Source: Anticarsia gemmatalis (lineage: Eukaryota > Arthropoda > Insecta > Lepidoptera > Erebidae). Taken from it: a DNA stretch of 64,000 nt. Shown here one piece after another: positions 12,420 through 25,500 of the stretch; the first letter of the stretch is position 1; each line of letters starts with the position of its first letter. The stretch lies in contig NC_134757.1 in NCBI RefSeq assembly GCF_050436995.1, positions 12,784,501 through 12,848,500 on the forward strand, given 5' to 3'. The notes under the pieces are model-generated. The model was not told where the DNA came from. It searched no databases and was given only the letters and a program-made list of their open reading frames with translations. Position numbers and translations under genes: made by a program.

Positions 12420-13010
12420 AAATGCTTGTTTACCAAGCTTGCGTCTTAAGCATACTCTTGTACGAAGCTGAGACGTGGACATCATATGCTAAGCAGAAAC
12501 GAAAGCTCAATAACTTTCACATGCGCTGTCTTCGCAAAATCTTGGGCATTAAATGGGAGGATAAGTTTACAAACGGCGAGATACTTGCTATCGCTAAGCT
12601 ACCTAGTGTCATGGCTTTACTAAAACAAAGACGCCTTCGTTGGCTAGGACACGTGCATCGGATGGACGTTTCTCGTTTGCCTAGAAAAATATCGCTCGGT
12701 GAAATAGCTGACGCTAAAAGAACTGTCGGCCGTCCCATATTAACCATATTACGTTTTAAGGACAGCGCCAAGCGCGACATGGCATCATTTGGCATTGATC
12801 ACTTGACCTGGAAGAGCCAAGCTAAGGAACCTAATGCATGGAAAAGGACACTAGCTGACGGCGTCACTACTCACGACAGCACCTGGCTCAACAAGTTAGC
12901 ACATAAACGGACACTATAACATTTATGTGCCTCCAACCCACCGTCGACCTCGGTTGTCACTCCCGCATAGATCTTTTAAGTCACGAACGAAGATGTTCCC
13001 TCATTACTAA
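12420..13010 (+). pseudogene. LINE (non-LTR retrotransposon) reverse transcriptase C-terminus, broken
   Basis: A 165-codon frame from 12422 contains LYEAETWT, HMRCLRKILGIKWEDK, RRLRWLGHVHRMD and KRTVGRP. This is the standard C-terminal end of RTE/Jockey-like insect LINE proteins. After a stop at about 12917 another frame continues with C-x12-C-x9-H-x4-C spacing (HSRIDLLSHERRC), the remnant of the terminal zinc-knuckle-like motif. The 5' domains are missing. It lies antisense inside the LTR element. Confidence 0.85.
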
Positions 13011-13369
13011 TTCATTCCTCTATCTGACGCCACCTGAATCATCTGCAAAAGATGCACACAGGCCAATGATGACACATACTGCCCTATTTTTTAAACACTA
13101 ATAACTCAATCCATAGTCAACGTTCATCATGGACCGTGGACAGCTAGCTCAAGTCTTTTGTCAACAAAACCTCATAACGAACCGCGTTGATCTCCATCGC
13201 ACAGAAGGCTCGTCCGCCCCTCGTCCCACGACAGGCCGGGTATGGAGCCCGTCGCGTCATGTGATATTGCTGTAGGGTTCCTTACTATCATCGCAGTAGC
13301 TAAGGATCAACATGTCTGCCCATTCATCTCGACGATAATTACAATGTTTACGATCACGTTCAGTAACGT

Positions 13370-13940
13370 TCAACGACAACGTTCTACCTGCCTGTTTGAA
13401 TGATGCATCTCCGGTATAATGACATATGAATCGTTACCTAACTCTGATACAAATTTCGAAAACACTGAACTCTGAAACATTCTACCACAGTCTGTTACTA
13501 TTAATTCTGGCGTACCGAATAAAGAAACAACATTCGTAAAGAGTCGCTTTAACTCATTACTGTCTAGTGACCAAGCACAGGACACAAAGAATAATATTTT
13601 TAAAGAACCGGCTATATACAAGTCGGAATCGCGCAAGAAGGGTTCCGTACCACCATCCTACTAATATTATAAACGCGAAAGTTTGTGAGAATGCATGTAT
13701 GTATGCATGAATTATTCTTTCACACAAATACCACTGATCTAATTACGAGATACTGCCTGGAGACAAATAGACAGCGCGGGCTTTGCAATAGGGTCCCGCT
13801 TTACCCTTTGGGTATAGAACCCTAAAAAGCATCAATTACAATCAGAACATATCGATAACCATTTGATTGAGGTAGAGGACCTAATACATCTGCATGAACT
13901 ATGTATGTCTAAGAGACATAAGGTTTATACCAAGAGTGTA
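13370..13940 (-). pseudogene. Gypsy-type integrase core, interrupted
   Basis: About 13940-13830 reads HADVLGPLPQSNGYRYVLIV in one frame. After an inserted repeat (about 13640-13830) the core resumes at 13620-13370 with VVSLFGTPELIVTD, a catalytic-type Asp, and HHSNRQVER near the end. The insertion and stops make it non-functional. Confidence 0.8.
13640..13830. repeat. Repeat inserted in the integrase remnant
   Basis: The edges carry AGGGTTC-type termini (GGGTTCCGTACC on one side, GGGTTCTATACC inverted on the other). Within is a Helitron-like 5' motif CTACTAATATTATAAACGCG. It is absent from an intact integrase core, which implies later insertion. Confidence 0.55.
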
Positions 13941-14199
13941 TTGTTGTGAAGCACTCGGTACCTTTCTATGTGTTTAACAAATAAGACAATGATTTGTGTA
14001 TTTCTGCTCAAATGATCTTAAACAAGGGAATCAAAAATGATTTCTAACAATCTCTAAAGTCCATATTCATCGTGGGAGACTCTAAGAAAACTAAACATTA
14101 ACTGGATTACGACTAAAATAGTCTGCGCGCGACATTCATGTCCTTTACCCTTACGGTACTCCAGGGTTAAGTTAAAATCATGTAAATACATCCACTATC

Positions 14200-14480
14200 C
14201 GGCAACACGTAGCAATAGATTTATTTTTCTGTTGCGTGAACTTAAGTGCATTACAGTCAGTAACCACTTTGAAAAGAATACAGCCTAAATAATGTCTGTA
14301 GTGCTGCAAGATCTTAACAGCTGCTAGAGTCTCGAGCTAACACGAATGGTATCAAGACACCGCTCCCTAAATTCGCTTACTAAAATAGCCAACCACTCGC
14401 TTGAGTCCGTTTTCATGAACCTGAAGAAGCACCGCACCACACCCAACCGTGCTTGTGTCATGCACGCGCGCTGCTGCAGC
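14200..14480 (-). pseudogene. Gypsy-type RNase H fragment
   Basis: Minus-strand frames read TSTVGCGAVLLQVHENG and VVGYFSKRI. After a break they continue with LETLAAVKILQHYRHYLG and FKVVTDCNALKFTQQ. This matches the order of conserved blocks in LTR-element RNase H. Stops and frame shifts are present. Confidence 0.8.
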
Positions 14481-15058
14481 CGCGGTGATTGCAACGATGG
14501 AGTTGCATGTGACACATTGGCAGCCGTCGGCTCGCAAGGCGTACGCTGTTGTTCCCCAACCATCATAGACATCGACAAACGATCTAGAACATGTTAAATT
14601 TGTTGAATTAGTAGGTGGATTAGAGAAACATATGGTCTGCCATTGAATTATTACAGCCGCAACACGTATCGCGACTTCTAGAACAGAACTCGCCATTTCT
14701 AGAGCGTAAATCACGCCAATGACAACGCATCTCGGGTCTTCCAGGGCGGCTCCTGCTTTCACAACCGCTATTGGGCATATTTACAACATTTTTCTTTATA
14801 ACCATGCAAGCAAAAGTTTAGGACATTTAGCTTCAATAGCGATGTTGTGCACAAGAATAAGTTTGGAACACTCACCAGATCTCACGGAGGTACACGACGA
14901 TACTTACATGTAAATCAATAACTCACGTAATCCGTATTTATAACAATAAAATACGCTTTTGTAAAATCTCATAACCGAAAATGTCAAAAGAAATGTCAAA
15001 CTGCCGTATTCAATGGTCAGAGCGGAATAGAAGGCGTATGGTGTATCCCACTTCTGAT

Positions 15059-15385
15059 TTTAGGATAACCAGAAGTGGAAGCAAATAAAAGAAAATACTA
15101 AACACATAGAACAGTTCTACTATAAGTCACAATCTTTAGCAAATTAACAAGCTCTTTACACATACAAACTGAATCACTTCAAAAATCAATTACAGACAAA
15201 TAAATAATGAGAAAAATACAGCGTGACCATTCAAACGGGCAGAGGTACCCCTTAGCTAGTGAATCCTATGGAAAAGAGAGCTCAGAATGAGCTCGCAGCC
15301 CTTTTATGGACTCGGTCACGTGACCAACGTCACATTTCTTTTACTTCCTCTAATACATATGGCATTTCTTTTTCTTCCTCTAACA
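15059..15385 (-). repeat. 5' LTR of the composite element
   Basis: Partner of 10035-10361. On the minus strand the LTR is followed by ATCAGAAGTGGGATAC; I could not assign a tRNA primer-binding site there. Confidence 0.9.
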
Positions 15386-16307
15386 ATATTATTTGGGGAT
15401 TGAATTAAATTAAAACGAGCTTACGTCTGATCCTAAGTACTTTATATGAGCCAAAGTGCATCATCATTTTTTTATTTTAATTTATAACGACTTTCGCTAA
15501 TCACGTAATGCTATCGATGATATTTATTTGATCATGATTGGCTGATGTTTTAAAATACATTTTGCCATCTAATGTTATACTAGTGTACCTGTGTAAAAGA
15601 GTACAAACTTGCAACAGCATAACAGATATATCCGTGCTGCAATTAGGACTAGAAAAATGGGACATAAAACATTATATGAATAAATGATCATGCATTTATT
15701 TTTGTTTTTGAGACTATAATAGCCAGTGAAAGTAGAAGCAACATTTCAAGCAAACCAAGGTTAAATACATCATCCTTGCAAATTCCCGTTTAATCTTAGA
15801 TATTTCCAACAGATATTGGAAAACCGAACAAGACCTTGAAGGAGACTGAATCTCATCACCTCATATTCGCTTGCACTTCACCTCGGTTCACAGATCTCGT
15901 ACATATTTAATATGAGATGAGCTCATAACATCCGTTCTCTCAACGACACATGCAGCGGAGATTAAACGTTAGATATCTACTGTGAAATATTGTACGTTCA
16001 GTATGGTTTTTAGAGCTTGCATTAATTTGTTAAGAAAACACGTATAATACGTAATGTTGAAATTTTAAGTATGGTAGCATTTTCCTTAGAAATGTGGTTT
16101 CTAGTATGCAATATAATAATACGGACTCGAATCCATTGCTGTTTAAAAGCAACGCTATTGTCTTAACTTTTCTTTTATTTTGTCTTCTTTTAGAACAATA
16201 TAATTGTAACAACTTTTATCCTGTTACAATTAGCGCCAAGCTTTTAATATTTCACGAAAAATAACACCTAAACTAAACATGATAAACATCATCACTAACG
16301 AGTTTCC

Positions 16308-16466
16308 CTACAATCAGTACAATCGAGTGTCGAGAGAATAACAGTTAAACCATACTACAAAAATAGTTCCTACGAAGCCTGTTAGAGGCGCTGATAAAAT
16401 TTTCATGCAAGATTTCCCGATAGCTAACCGTTGTCGATTGTCGATAGTGGTAGAGAATCGCGGTAC
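16308..16466 (+). mobile_element. MITE family M1 copy
   Basis: Contains GTTCCTACGAAGCCTGTTAG, AGGCGCTGAT and the end TAGTGGTAGAGAATCGCGGT, in the order seen in other M1 copies (for example 39074-39247). It lies about 40-50 bases from the gene B stop on the downstream side. Confidence 0.75.
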
Positions 16467-16511
16467 ACTTGTCAAGGATAATAAAGACTTATCAGAGAGT
16501 ATAAAAATCAG

Positions 16512-16517
16512 TTTATT
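16512..16517 (-). promoter_or_regulatory. AATAAA polyadenylation signal of gene B
   Basis: Read on the minus strand, AATAAA begins seven bases after the TGA stop of gene B. The 3' UTR would then be only a few tens of bases long. Confidence 0.5.
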
Positions 16518-16523
16518 ATAATA

Positions 16524-19500
16524 TCATAGCGCCGTGTCGATTTCTTCTTTGTGTGAGATATACGTCTTGTGTCCAGCCTCTTCTAATTGTACTTGATTTA
16601 CATCTGCAAAGAAAAATAAAACATTTTCAGTTGCAGCGGAATACTTGATATTACGTGTAGTGTGAGTCTGCAAACTCAACGCTTGCGTAAAACTGTGTAA
16701 AATTAGGTCTTAGAGACACAGGTTTGGGCATGTAGGGTTAGAAACTTGGCTCAACATAAGATCTGATTACTTTTTAACAGTGCCAGCTATATGTAACGGT
16801 TTAGGTAACATTTTACATGTTTTTTTTTGTGGGATAACACTATTCTGAAAAACATTTGCGTGTTTTATTGAGTAGATTGTACTATCGTGAGTATCAGAGC
16901 CCAGAGGTACTTTATCTTTTTAATATATTTGCTGTCATTTTATCTAGAAGATAGGTTACCTGACACCTGCTCATAATCTGTGAAAATATTCCTTAACGTA
17001 GTTCAAAATAACTATTTTCACACAACAATCAGACGTGAAGCTAATTCTCAAATATAAAAATTGTGTCGAAATTAAAATTTTAACCAAAAAATTGTATTAT
17101 TATTGCAAATACTGTTTATAAAAAAAGTATACAATTTGAAGCGAGGGATAGCTTAGACTTTGATATGATTACGGTCGGACCCATGTGTGACCTTTACGTT
17201 GGGAATTTGTGGTACTTACATTTTTTATAAAATATTTCACTAACGGTTAACCTGTCTATAAAATAATTGGGCAAAGACTTTGGGCAAGGATTGGCGTATG
17301 AACGTCAGTGTTTTAGTAAACGATGGAGGTAAAAAAAATATTTTGCGAAAAATATGACTTATTTATGAAAATGGTCAGTTTAGTTGCAATTAATATCTGA
17401 CTTTAAAATGAAACTTTTACAACTTTGTCAAAACACTAAACCATTTATTACATTGTGTAAATAACGCAAACATTTGTGCTTCCAATTAAAACCAAAGTTG
17501 CAATTTGTCTATCTATCGATTTCTTGAATGACACTAATGGACATTTTGTAAGGGAATCGAATGCACAGTCTTGGGGGTGAAATGACCTTCTAGTGCACCA
17601 GGATCGATCATACTAAGTTGATCATTACGCTTCAGTCAAGCACGGTTAATTTCACTAGATTGACGTGCGCATTAGCTAACACAAAGTAAATATTGTAAGT
17701 CAAATTTTAAGGCTCTTGAGGTATATGCTTACCTATAGCTCCATTAAAATGTCCCATAGACTTCTTGTCGTTCACATGATCCCAATACTGTCTCTCGCTA
17801 CTGCCAAGTATGGTGTAAATGACTGTACAGACCACGTACAAACTTGCCAGGGTTATGAAGACAGCACGCCATCGGAATGGATCCATCTGGAATGGCATAA
17901 GCGAATGAGCTACTACTACGACGCTAAAACTACAGTCAATCTGGGTAACTATGATTCATTTCGGTAACATTGACAGTGGAAACATGAACCAGTTTCGATA
18001 ATTTTCGTATGAAACCAACTAAAAAATATTATTTTATCAATTGTGTTGTCAAGTATTCAAATACTTTATTTTTGGCGAATAGGTTGCCATGAATTTTAAA
18101 TAATTTTGTAAGACTTAGCCTTACGCTGGAGTTGAATTTGAAAGCACCAGTGATTACTCAGTAATTGGAAACAAATAATATTTAGTAACACACTCACCAT
18201 GTTATCACCAAGTATAACTCCGTATACAAAGATCATGGATCCACCGAAAACGCTGCTAAATGTAGCAGACAACATCATCATCGTGCCGGAGAAGTTCTCT
18301 GACATGTCGTTGTAAGTACTCTGGAAAAGAAAGAAAGTTTCATGATTTATGAAAAAGAACGTGGAAAATATATTTTTTCCAATAAAATTATCCTTAAGAC
18401 TTGACCCGAATTGCGGAAATAGTGAGTATAACTCTGCTTTATATTAGGGATTTTATTTACCGCTTTAAATTACTTTTGCATTAACCATATGGTTTTCTTA
18501 AATTAATATTGCACTTTAGTTAATTACACGATTTTTACATATCAAACCCTTAACTACTGTCTAAAAACTACTAACTACTACCTAAAAAACGGTCTTATAA
18601 ATACTTTTAGATAAAAAGCTATCATACAAATTTTAGTGTCTCACCATTTGTGTCATTTTTGTATATTTACAGAATATACTCATTATTGTAAAAGCTATAA
18701 AATACACGTATTCATAAACCATTTTTCGTTGCAATAAAAAAACAATAACACAGTAAAACCAATTAATTGAATACGAAAGTTACCAGAAAGCCGCACAATT
18801 GGAAACCAAGCAGTGCCAATATTGCCGCTAACAGGATCACCGGTGGACAGCTCCATTCACGCGCGTTCGCCACCAATGTTAATCCTATTACGATGCCGAG
18901 AGCACCTGCGGAATTTAATTCCTACAGATTATATTTATATGGGTACTCGCTGTGAAGAGAGTTTATTTTAATGTTAAGTGAAGAAATATAATACGGATAC
19001 TTCGGTTTATTCTTGAACTTGATGTACAAGCTTATATGGTATTATTTCTTAAGCTCATGCCCTATAGTTTGAGACTTACATTGTTAATGGCGAAACGAGA
19101 GTGTGTTTTTTACACTTTAACAATTATTGATTAATTTTATTAATTCTGAGTTGTGAAAACTGTAATTATTACGTAGTATGTGTGTATGTAATAATTATAA
19201 TTTGCACAACTCAGAATTCTATCTTGAATCTATTATATTACTCGACATAAACATGTACAGGCCATATAAACTAAACATAAAGTATTTTAAAGCTTAACAA
19301 CATAAACAAAAATAAAATATGCATGAATAAAAAGGAACGCGTATTTCCTGCTTAATATTATTTTATAGAGAATAATCATGCAATATGCATTATATAATTA
19401 CCATTATTCGTTAAAACACTCACCTAGACCGTTAATAAATTTCTTCATGAAACTGCTACTGAATATGTAATGGAAGTATTTAATTCTGTACACCCACTCG

Positions 19501-22500
19501 ATGATGGGTCCAACAACGAAATATACTGCTGCCATTGCTATGAATGGGAACATGCAATACCAGGCACTCTGAAAGTAATAAATGCATACATTTGTTATAA
19601 CACTAGTTCAAAATAAATTATAATGTTCTTGTGTAATAATAATAAATTATAATGAATTGCAAATGACTGCAATGGCATCACATCCAAGGAATTTAGTGGG
19701 TCGGAATCAAGGTTCGCTATCAACAAATATATTTTTTTAGGTCTGGTTGATTTCTGGTATATAAATTAAATACATCCATGAGAACAGGAGGAGCTAAGCC
19801 TCGAGGGCTTAGTTAACAACAGCCGCGCGGATCGATCTCTAAGCCACGCTTGCCGAGGTTGATTTGTGGATGGGTGACCATCTTATACATATCGAGTTCC
19901 TCCGTGTTTCGGAAGGCACGTTAAATTGTGGGTCCCGGCTGTCATTTTCGAAGATCTTTGACAGTCGTTAACAGTAGTCAGAAGCTTGAAAGTCTGACAA
20001 CCAGTCTTACCGAAGGGTATCGTGTTATCCCAGGTAACTGGGTTGCGGAGGTCAGATAGGCAGTCGCTTCATGTAAAACACTGATATTCAGCTGCATCCG
20101 GTAAGACTGGAAGCCGACTCCAACATAGCTTGGAAGAAAGGCTAAGCTAATATAATAATACATCCATGAGTACAGTATTGCAATAATAATACAGGTTACT
20201 ATTGCTATCTACCTACTACTTTTCCACAGCAATGAAAATAGAATATATCACTTCAAAATTACAGCTTTATGAAATATTTTTTTATTCTTAACCAAAAATA
20301 TTCCGGGTATTATTTTTGTATGGACCTAAAATAATATTTTTCGGCCTAAGGATAACGTAGAGCGATGAGCCGAAAACGACATAAACTTTTTTGACTTTAA
20401 TAAATTAACAATTCTAATGAAGAACCCGAGGGCCCCGTGGGACAAAAGTCAATGAAAATAATAATTATAACGGTTAAGTAGGAATTAACTTATCTCGAGT
20501 TCTTTTAAATGTTTCGTATTTTACTTAATGTCTTTTGGATGAGATTTTAAGAGTAATGTCAAAGGAATTCTTATCTTGATGCTTTTTTATGAGTTCAGAA
20601 TCTGAAATTGTGTTTAAAATAAGAAATCTGAAATACCATCCGAAAGTCGAACGCTTATGATAGTTTTAAGTTTGGTTCTTATGTTGGGCAAAGTTTAATT
20701 AGGTCATGATGCGGGAAATTCTCAATGGCTGTCCGGTGAGTTGCTACAACCCTTCTTTAAACTAAACCCAATTATTCTTGTTTTAGTCGGTCTCACCGGT
20801 CGGTAAACGATCTGTGGGCTAAGTGGTAATTCCCTAGATGAGTGATCGAATAGTGATTTGAACTAAGCTTCTCCGTGTTTCGTAATCCATGATAACAGTC
20901 ACTAAGCTATATCAAAGGCCTTTTGGGCAGCTTGAATAACTTACTGTGACACTAAGTTGACTACTAACCATAGATAAGATAAAATAAAATAAAAATCCAA
21001 TGGGAATATTTTTTAACTAACTACGATCTTTTATTCAATAGATCCTAATTAACATAAGTAAAGTAATGTTCTATAAATACTTACATCTTGTAAAGAAATG
21101 CCAAACGTCGTGACATAAGCCGGTGCATACACTATACAGAAGAGGAACAGAGCGTTGCTGGCCGCGTGCACGCAAGTGACCGCCCAGAACTGAGGCGATG
21201 TTAATATCTCACGATACGGTTTCCGTAGGTCTTTCTGAAAATTAACAAAAACATTAAATTAAAAATGATGATTGTCTAAACATTATATCGTTTTTGGGCA
21301 TATTTTGGTGGATAACAGTATCCATTTCATCTCACAGTAAAAATAAACTGACCGCATCTTTAACATTAGGAATGGACTTTCTGAGACTCCTAATTCCAAT
21401 ATATTGATTTCAGCATTAACTTAAGTATGTTTAAAATCAATAAAAAGTCTGTCATTATTTAAATCTTGATATAATAATATCTAAACTATGTGCTCCTCTA
21501 CAACTTTACTCAAAAGTCAAATATTTTCATCAAAATTACCTTTCTATAATAAGTCAAAGACTCTTTAATAAACTCAATCTCGACATCGCCAACAGCTTGA
21601 TGGTCTTCAGGCGAGCTCGCAGTGAGGGTCGCTGATATGACTCCCAGAGATAATGACATCATGGCCAGAGCGTAGTAGATCAGCTCCCAGCCTAACGGCA
21701 GAGCTGATAGTATACCTGACACGTTAAGGCCCACGATGATGCCGATTTGAACGCCTGGGAACAATTTTGTTACAAATTAAAAATATCGTTTTCTGTAAAC
21801 GATTTTTTATTAATAGTGAAGAATGTTTGGTCTATAATTTCTTTATTTCGTAAAATTTAAACATGCTTTTAAGATTATGTTGATGTTTTAATACCGTTTC
21901 CATTCGAACATTATTACTTACTGTTGAATATGTTAGTTACTTTCAAATTTGAGATCGTTTGCAGTGGAAAGCTTTGAAAGAGACCTTTGCCCAGCAGTAG
22001 GACGATATAGGCTCATAATAAAAATTTAATAGAGTAGATGATAGATATTTCTAAATGGAGACAGAAAATAAAAGCTTGGAAAAATAATGGTCCACGGCAT
22101 AAATAGGCTAAAAATAGAACAACGATTTCTTAAAAGGCGAACACTAAGTATTTCTCTAAAGTACCCATGTTTTAAAGATATTTATTTGGCTCAAAGAAAG
22201 ATATTGCAGCTCGGAGCATTTCGTATCACGCAAACTGCAGCTGCAATGTGTTGGCACTCAAAATCGGGCACAATTTATAGTGCCCCTCTGACTCGAACAG
22301 AACTACAAACGTTATATCACACCTGTTTTACCCGAAGGTGTAGGCAGAGGTGTATGAAATAGACCCGCGGTTTGCCATTTATAATATTTTTAGTCTAATG
22401 TTATATGTGGTGAGTCTATTGCCATATCCTGGGCACATTACAAATCGAAATGCTATTGAGAATAATCTAATACATGGTCTTTTCTTTATACAAAAGACTA

Positions 22501-25500
22501 ATACGTAGCTCTTTGTTCGACCTGGCGGATTATTAAGAATCTCAGGTGACAACTTTTTAAAAGTTACTATGCTGTTTATTATTTTCTAAATCATAGTGAT
22601 AATACTCTGTAGCACAGCAGCAATGTACTTAATGGTGTTTATCAATTAGTCGTATACTAGTTGTCAACTGAGATACCTATGTAATACGCATCGAATTCGG
22701 GAATTCTGGGAATTGAATTCAGGACCTAGTCGTCAACACTTTGATAAACAACCGACCGCGCAACAAAGGCAGTCTTCAAGGCAGACTTCTTCATCGGAAC
22801 TTAAATGTAACAATATTTATCTAGCTTTTCTTGCTTGTTATAGACTTAATTTATAGTTCACGTCTAAGTGGCTTGTTTCATCAATCTTGAGACGTTTGAG
22901 CGCGATCTCAAAATAACCTATTGTTGCTTTTAATTGATTTCTCTAGACTTAACAAGGCCGCGTCTATGTTTTTGACTTTAGGTATATTGTTTTTAGTTTA
23001 ATGGAAAATTTTGAGGCACCTAATTTTAATTCCTCATTTTGAGTCAGTTTTGATTAGATGGTTATTTTTTTTATGTCAATAACAAGGAAATATTATACAA
23101 AAATTTACTTGGGATCTTTGACGTATGAGTTAACAAATGTACAAAATACTATTACCACGACGAGTACAACCTGCGGAGAAAAGTGAACAAAAAAGCATTC
23201 TGAGGACAAATGCGTATTTGCATTAATTCCCGTATATAATACATGTAAATTTGTACATTGTACATATATAATAAACATATATGCATCGCGGAAGTAATAA
23301 AAAACACGGTAGTATCAGCAGTTACACAAAGCCCAAAAACCATAAAAAGAATGACCCTCCCGAATAGTATTCATATTTTCCTTGACCCAAATAAACCTTG
23401 GTACCGCTACCAAAAAACACCATTCTTATAAATAATTCAAAACCGTCTAAACGTTTAAGAAACAAAATTAATTACAATTTTTACGACTATTTTTAAAGCA
23501 CTTTAAAAACATAAGGCGATAAAAGCTTGAAGATTATATTTTGAATATAAAAAGTGATATTGTTTATAGAACAAAGGAAGTAATGGAGTCTTAAGCTGGG
23601 GTCTTGAGTTCGGTGCTTACAATTATGTAAACAATAGACTGTGACATAAATAAACGTCAAGTTGAATCTATTGAAATATGTTTCTGTATCGAAATCGGCT
23701 GCTGGTAGTAAGCGATTTTGTTCTTTGGTTTCTGATTGGAAGTCAGGTCTCTGCCAGTCTGATTAATAACTGACGTAAACTAGCATAGAACAGTTACATT
23801 AGGTATTATCGACTTTTTGGAAACCTTTTTTCAAGATAAAATGATAAAATCTCTGCAAAATTATCTTTCAAAAATGATGATTTGTCATTAAAATAACGTT
23901 CTTTAAGCAAAAATGTTATGTAACAGAAGCAAAACGAAGTAGAGTTTGGATACGTATAATCATACATATACAAACTTTACTTAGTTATTAATATGTAAAC
24001 CAATGACTTTCCGAAGCTATGTAAAGTAAGTAAACCGCACTTGGTCAGCGTAGTGGATTCAAGGCCTAACTTCTCCCTAATTGCTGGATGAGACCGACCC
24101 TTGCCAAGCATTGAGACAGTATAGGGTTAAATTATTAATTACTGAAAAATAAGGTTTCTGGGTCAAATATGGTCAGCCGAAAAATATGGCTTCATACTAT
24201 TATTCCAAACACGAAATACATGACATAAATGTCGTATAACCTGTCAACTCTTCCAAAGAACTGCTAGTCGCTTAGTGTCGGTTAAGTGAAACATGCATAA
24301 GATTGGAATTGGCCATATTTTTTGGTACAAAGTAAACCTATTTTAAAAGAAGCGTTTATTTTACCTCCATAAATCAGGTAGTTGAATATCTTCCTCTCAC
24401 TGGGTGGGAGCCAGACGTCAAGTAACTCGTGGTTCGCCGTGTAGAAACATGAGTGACTCATTCCCATTATCAGGTTAGCGTTGCAGGCTGCCACCCAACC
24501 ACCCTGGTGATGAAGATTACAATTATTATAAAATTGATATAAAATGCGCATAAAAATGGTAAGAGTATGTCGTGTTTTAAAAGTGGTAGTAAGTTAAATA
24601 TCTAAGTACAATGGAATTGAGTTCATCAATAATCCGTCGTTCGGAGTCAGATGAAAATAGGACTAAGTAAATAGTGTAAAAACTGAACATGGAAAATTTT
24701 ATTCTCATATTCATCAGCAGTTTTAATGTCTTAAGAACCATGAAAATTGCATTTCGTAATACATACATAATATCATACTTGGAGGAACCCATTGCGGTAG
24801 GCAAAGACCAAAGGACGGCACTTGGTACAATCTTTACAAACTTCCCTTACCAAATTCACATCCATACCTTGTTATACAGAACGGCAAGTTACGAGTACTA
24901 CACCTCTGACCATTTTTCGGTTTCATTCCATTTCATAATTATCACCAAACCCATTTGAAACAGATCCTTATTTCAATTCAACTCAAAAAAGACTATTTAA
25001 TTCACAATCCATTTATCGAGTTTTAATCAATCACCTTGTTAATAATAGTAGGCATGGCCACACAGAGCGCGCCATTAACGATCAACATGACTGTGGTCAG
25101 CATCTTGCCTCCTATCCTCTTGAAGAACACCTCCGAAGGTACCAGCATAGCTGCATAGCCGATGAAGAAGGAGGAGAGAACTGCACCTTGGATCCGACCG
25201 TCCCAGGAGTGTATCTGGGGATTTGATATTGATTGACTTTCGCGACTTGTAGCACGATTCTGTACAGTCGGTACTTTGGAGTATCGAGAATTTGACTTTT
25301 GAAATGTACTGCAAAAATAGTTTCTATGACGCCCGGTAGAGGCGCTGAACCGATTGTCAAATAACATATTTTGACAGCTAGCTTGTCGTTAGTTGATAGT
25401 GGTAGAGAATCGAAGTATTGTACACATAATATTATAATGTAGGTCATAAACGCGATTGAAAATTAAAGGTACCTCATTTGTTTACCAGACGTTTTAATCG

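Larger units (their letters stand above)
10035..15385 (-). mobile_element. Composite non-autonomous LTR retrotransposon (Ty3/Gypsy-type remnants), 5351 bp
   Basis: Two 327-bp direct repeats (10035-10361 and 15059-15385) bound it, and both flanks carry ATATT (10030-10034 and 15386-15390), a 5-bp target duplication. The element reads right to left: the left LTR starts TGTTAGAGG on the minus strand and is preceded by the purine tract AGGAGAGG, as expected for a 3' LTR. Gypsy-type fragments lie in the expected order: RNase H (about 14470-14200), then integrase (about 13940-13370). Gag, protease and reverse transcriptase are not seen. The 3 kb before the 3' LTR holds a plus-strand LINE fragment, SINE pieces and tandem repeats. 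The LTRs differ at one observed site, so insertion looks recent although the interior is broken. It must have been mobilised by another element. Confidence 0.85.

Noticed and set aside
14346..14597. Plus-strand frame of 83 codons
   Set aside because: Antisense to the RNase H remnant, which has the recognisable family motifs on the minus strand.
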